Source of the DNA: Polyangiaceae bacterium
Lineage (GTDB): Bacteria; Myxococcota_A; Polyangia; Polyangiales; Polyangiaceae
Reading direction: 5' to 3'
Assembly (NCBI GenBank): GCA_020846005.1
Contig: JADLEQ010000049.1
Coordinates: 17,981 to 81,980, forward strand
Length of the DNA: 64,000 nucleotides
A program made the position numbers and the translations under genes. This document shows positions 60,851 to 64,000 of the stretch, in pieces. The stretch's first letter is position 1; every line of letters starts with the position of its first letter. Below the pieces are notes generated by a model, which had not been told where the DNA came from, made no database searches, and saw only the letters and a list, made by a program, of their open reading frames with translations.

Positions 60851-63121
60851 TCACCGCGGATCGTCCTCGGGCGACGGCGCGTCCGGAGGAGCCGGCGAGC
60901 CAGGCGCCGCCACGTCGACGGCGGGATCCACGGGCGAGCTCGGCACGCGAAACGCGGGGTGCTCGCGGAGGGCGAGCTCAAGCTCCTCGGGCGTCACGCG
61001 CCGGAGGCGCTCCGCGGCGCGCATCAGGCGGCGGAGGTAGGCGAGCCAGCCCGCGCTCACGCGGCCGTCCGCGCCGAAGTGCTGCACCCTGGGGTTGGGC
61101 AGGATGGAGGCGAGGTAGAGCGCCTGCGGCAGCGAGAGCGCCCCGGGCGTCGTCGCGAACCAGTGCCGCGCCGCCGGGCCGATCCCGTAGATGCCGGGGC
61201 CAAACTCGACGACGTTCAGGTAGAGTTCGAGGAGCTGCTCCTTGCTGAACGACTGCTCGAGGAGCACGGTGAGGAAGGCCTCCTCGATCTTGCGGGCGAG
61301 GGTCTTCTCGCGAGACAGGTAGAGGTTCTTCGCGAGCTGCATGGTGAGGGTGCTGGCGCCGCGGACGAACCGCCGCGCCTCGAGGTTCTGGCGCAGGCTG
61401 TTCTCGATCGCCTCCTGGTCGAACCCGCGGTGGCGGAAGAACCGCCCGTCCTCGCAGACGAGCAGCGCGGTCGTCATGTGCTGCGACACCGCCGCGTAGG
61501 GCACCCAGTCGGCCGTGCCGGGGCCGGTCTCCAGCGTGAGGGGCCGCCCGTCCGAACCGGGCACGGTCCGGCGGAAGGGCGCGCGGAAGCGCGAGGGCGC
61601 CGCGAGCGCGCTCGGCTGCACGAACCGGCAGTCGCGAGTGGCCGTCCAGCGCTGCTCGAAGCGCTCGGGGGCGCGCGAGTCGAACGCGACGCTGCCGTCG
61701 AGGGAGAAGGTGCCGTCGAGCCGTGACCCGGCGACGGTCGGCGTCAGCTCGATCGGGAGCGAGTCGAGCAGCCCCTGGCAGGCGGCCAGCGGTACGCCGC
61801 CTCGCGCTCGAAGCGCGAGCCAGTCGGGTCCGTGCTGGAGCTCGGCGTCGAGCGTCGCACGCACCGTGCCGACGGTGAGGTCGACTCCGTTCAGCGCCAG
61901 GCGCGAGCCGTCGGACTCGAGGTGCGCCTCACCGCTGGCCTCGAGCCGCAGCCCCGCGAGCGGTTGGGGCGCGAGCGAGGGGCTCGACAGCCCCAGCTCG
62001 GTGAGGGCCGCGCGGCCGCGCGCGGCGATGGTCCGGTCGTCCGCGGCGAGGACGACGGTCACGTCAGCCGTCACCCGCGCGCGGTCGACGCCCACGAGCC
62101 CGAGGTCGCCCTCGCGGATCCCGAGCGCGCCGAGCCGGACGGGGCCGCCGCGGACCGAAACCCGGACGGGGCCGGACGCGAGCGGGAGCTCTGCTTCCAC
62201 GCCGAACGTCCCCGGCTCCGCGTCCTCGGCGCGGGTCACCCGAAGCAGCCCGCGGTCCTCGGTCCGCTCCAGGCGGAGCTGCCCGGGCCCGAGCGCGAGC
62301 CGGTCCGGACCCAGCTCCGCGTCCACTCGCACGGACTGCACCTCGACTATTCCCGACGGCGCGAGGCTGGCCTCCAGGGCCGCGGCCGCCCGTCGGGCCA
62401 GGCGCCGGACCCGCGCGGCCGCCGTGGCCGACGGCTCGCCGGGCGGGGTGGGGCCGTACGCGCTCCGCTCGGGCCCGCCTGCCCGCCAGGTCGCGTGCAG
62501 CGTCGCCGCCCGCGCCGACCGCACGCGGCGCGTCACCCGGTCGCCCTCCAGAGAGACCTCGGCGGACGTGAGCTCGTACGCCGCGGGGCCGAGGTCGCCC
62601 CGCACCAGATCTGCGCCGAGCGCCCAATGCTCTCCGGCGCGGCTCAGCCGAGCCCCCCAGGCACGGAGCGACTCCCCCGCCGGTCCCTCCCACCGGACCT
62701 CCAGCCCGTCCAGGGACGCCTCTACGGCAGGAGGTCCCCCGTCACGGGCGGGGCCCGGCCGCCCTCGCAGCCCGCCCCGCCACCTTCCGAGCTGCCCCTC
62801 GAGCTCGCCCGCGCTCCCGCTGAGCTCCATCAGTCCGCCGTGAGCGGTCACCGCTGCGAGTTCCAGCCCCCGCAGCCGCACCTGCACGACCTCGAAGCGC
62901 ACCCGAACGCCCTCCACGCCCTCCAGCCGAAGCCCAACGTCCCTCAGCCAGAGCCCCTCCCACCCGGGCCGGACCGACCCGATCTCGACGACCGCGCCGA
63001 GCCGCGCAGCCCGCTCCGCCGCCAACGAGCGCACGACCGGCCCGAGCGACGCCGCACCCGCTGCGGCGACGGCGGAGGCTGCGCCCGCCGCCCAGAGGAG
63101 CCTGCGGCCGCGCGGCGTCAT
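60851..63121 (-). CDS. Peptidoglycan glycosyltransferase (GT51) with a long AsmA-like N-terminus
   Basis: A 756-residue bitopic membrane protein. A single N-terminal transmembrane segment (LLWAAGAASAVAAAGAASLGP) is followed by about 500 residues of repeated beta strands that look like an AsmA/TamB-type envelope domain (SVRPGWEGLWLRDVGLRLEG near 48, then VRVSVRGGPVRLGALGIREG). From about 545 lies the GT51 fold: CEDGRFFRHRGFD (catalytic Glu557), RGASTLTMQLAKNL near 587, RKIEEAF near 611 and LLELYLNVVEFG. There is no transpeptidase domain, so it polymerises glycan chains only, like MtgA. TAGGAT lies 7 nt before the ATG. Confidence 0.83.
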   Translation of the reverse strand: MTPRGRRLLWAAGAASAVAAAGAASLGPVVRSLAAERAARLGAVVEIGSVRPGWEGLWLRDVGLRLEGVEGVRVRFEVVQVRLRGLELAAVTAHGGLMELSGSAGELEGQLGRWRGGLRGRPGPARDGGPPAVEASLDGLEVRWEGPAGESLRAWGARLSRAGEHWALGADLVRGDLGPAAYELTSAEVSLEGDRVTRRVRSARAATLHATWRAGGPERSAYGPTPPGEPSATAAARVRRLARRAAAALEASLAPSGIVEVQSVRVDAELGPDRLALGPGQLRLERTEDRGLLRVTRAEDAEPGTFGVEAELPLASGPVRVSVRGGPVRLGALGIREGDLGLVGVDRARVTADVTVVLAADDRTIAARGRAALTELGLSSPSLAPQPLAGLRLEASGEAHLESDGSRLALNGVDLTVGTVRATLDAELQHGPDWLALRARGGVPLAACQGLLDSLPIELTPTVAGSRLDGTFSLDGSVAFDSRAPERFEQRWTATRDCRFVQPSALAAPSRFRAPFRRTVPGSDGRPLTLETGPGTADWVPYAAVSQHMTTALLVCEDGRFFRHRGFDQEAIENSLRQNLEARRFVRGASTLTMQLAKNLYLSREKTLARKIEEAFLTVLLEQSFSKEQLLELYLNVVEFGPGIYGIGPAARHWFATTPGALSLPQALYLASILPNPRVQHFGADGRVSAGWLAYLRRLMRAAERLRRVTPEELELALREHPAFRVPSSPVDPAVDVAAPGSPAPPDAPSPEDDPR

Positions 63122-63127
63122 ACCCCG

Positions 63128-63133
63128 ATCCTA
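63128..63133 (-). promoter_or_regulatory. Candidate -10 element (TAGGAT) of the transglycosylase gene
   Basis: Minus strand GCGTTAGGATCGGGG, 7 nt before the ATG; leaderless transcript predicted. It lies downstream of the rRNA terminator. Confidence 0.4.
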
Positions 63134-63291
63134 ACGCTCGAGCGGCGCCCGGACCCAACATCGGAGCGTCCGGCGGCGCCGGGTCGACCGATCTCGCTCC
63201 AGCGCGGTGCGGCGTGCGTCCACGCTCCGACCCCACGCCGCCGCGATCGCCGGGCGCGGCCGGAGCCTCGCGCCTCGCCTGCTCGCGGCCA

Positions 63292-63330
63292 CAAAAAGGC
63301 AACGGGGCCCTGGTCTTCCCAGGGCCCCGT
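63292..63330 (-). terminator. Rho-independent terminator of the rRNA operon
   Basis: On the minus strand ACGGGGCCCTGG pairs perfectly with CCAGGGCCCCGT (12 bp) around a small loop, followed by TGCCTTTTTGT. It stands right after the 5S gene and is the only canonical stem-plus-T-tract terminator in the window. Confidence 0.92.
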
Positions 63331-63337
63331 CATTGGC

Positions 63338-63450
63338 CCGGCGGCGTCCTACTCTCCCACACGGCCAACCGTGCAGTACCATCGGCTCCAGAGAGCTTGA
63401 CTTCCGAGTTCGGGATGGGATCGGGTATGGCCTCTCCGACAAAACCACCG
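63338..63450 (-). rRNA. rrf: 5S ribosomal RNA
   Basis: Minus-strand sequence starts CCGGTGGTTTTGTCGGAGAG and contains the 5S core CCCGATCCCATCCCGAACTC followed by GGAAGTCAAGCTCTC and GGTACTGCACGG, ending in CCGCCGG, which pairs with the first seven bases. About 113 bases. Last gene of the rRNA operon, about 140 bases after 23S. Confidence 0.95.
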
Positions 63451-63591
63451 GATAGGTGTCAGAAGGAGCCCGTGGGCTCCATCGCGTCCGCGTCGGGCGC
63501 CGTGTTCACGGCGCCGTGAAGCGACTGGCGCGACTCGGGCTTCGCTCGCCCGAGCTCCGCGCGCCAACTACGTATGCCTGCCTTAGAGGAT

Positions 63592-64000
<409 letters not shown>

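Overview
The window looks like a chromosomal segment of a very GC-rich member of the Myxococcota, most likely class Polyangia. The clues are a CdnL-type CarD regulator, a lipoprotein with an AgmX/PglI-like C-terminus, many lipoproteins with Gly/Ser-rich linkers, an orphan SctL/FliH protein, double-FHA and GYF/GAF proteins, a histone H1-like lysine-rich protein and strongly GC-biased third codon positions. This placement is inferred from gene content; no database was searched. Two features stand out in how genes are arranged. Neighbouring genes on one strand very often share a 4-base stop/start overlap (usually GTGA). Many genes whose upstream neighbour does not overlap carry a TAnnnT hexamer only 7-13 nt before the start codon, which suggests leaderless or nearly leaderless mRNAs.

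Layout from left to right: 1-3.6 kb, acsA-pdhA-pdhB (acetyl-CoA supply; pdhB is cut by the window edge). 3.8-7.3 kb, coaX, a HEAT/cyclophilin lipoprotein and a YdcF-like protein. 7.5-10.7 kb, pcnB, a zinc-ribbon/double-FHA protein and a divergent type I signal peptidase. 10.9-16.2 kb, a trypsin-like lipoprotein, a TPR-like protein, proB, an ABC-ATPase-like protein without its nucleotide motifs, a small lipoprotein and a frameshifted lipoprotein gene. 16.3-21.2 kb, SppA fused to a beta-barrel-like domain, a membrane-anchored zincin and an orphan DNA methyltransferase. 21.3-26.4 kb, trpS with a small lipoprotein, cdnL, a 0.7 kb gene-free tract, ppx, an OmpA-type lipoprotein and the histone-like gene behind the clearest sigma-70 promoter in the window.

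26.5-35.5 kb: a large unknown protein, an RND/MMPL exporter, an AgmX-like lipoprotein, then (divergent) an aspartic-protease-like lipoprotein coupled to coaD, followed by an operon of a 71-residue protein, an SctL/FliH-like stator protein and a site-2 protease. 35.5-44.7 kb: metallo-beta-lactamase fold hydrolase plus thiolase, a scramblase-like protein, pntA-pntB, a HEAT-type lipoprotein and ettA. 44.7-50.7 kb: a propeller-type lipoprotein with one heme-c motif, a fused B12-radical SAM/DUF2344 protein and a lipoprotein built from ten six-cysteine knots. 50.7-57.4 kb: GYF/GAF protein, rlmN, arfB, a one-domain asparaginase homologue, a long-chain acyl-CoA ligase, a secreted protein behind a sigma-54-type promoter, then DUF302 and thioredoxin genes. 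57.5-63.1 kb: an ECF sigma factor carrying its own zinc finger, an F420/NADP oxidoreductase-like protein, a tetraheme lipoprotein, tadA and a GT51 transglycosylase with a long AsmA-like N-terminus. The right end holds the 3' part of an rRNA operon (23S, then 5S, then a strong terminator) on the minus strand.

Functionally the window is mostly housekeeping (CoA synthesis, translation, proline and polyphosphate metabolism, transhydrogenase, acetyl-CoA metabolism) mixed with many cell-envelope proteins of unusual domain composition. I see no prophage, insertion sequence, CRISPR array or tRNA gene. The best candidates for new biology are the cysteine-knot lipoprotein, the SctL/site-2-protease operon, the domain fusions (SppA, GT51, cyclophilin), the inactive-looking ABC ATPase and signal peptidase, and the promoter pattern.
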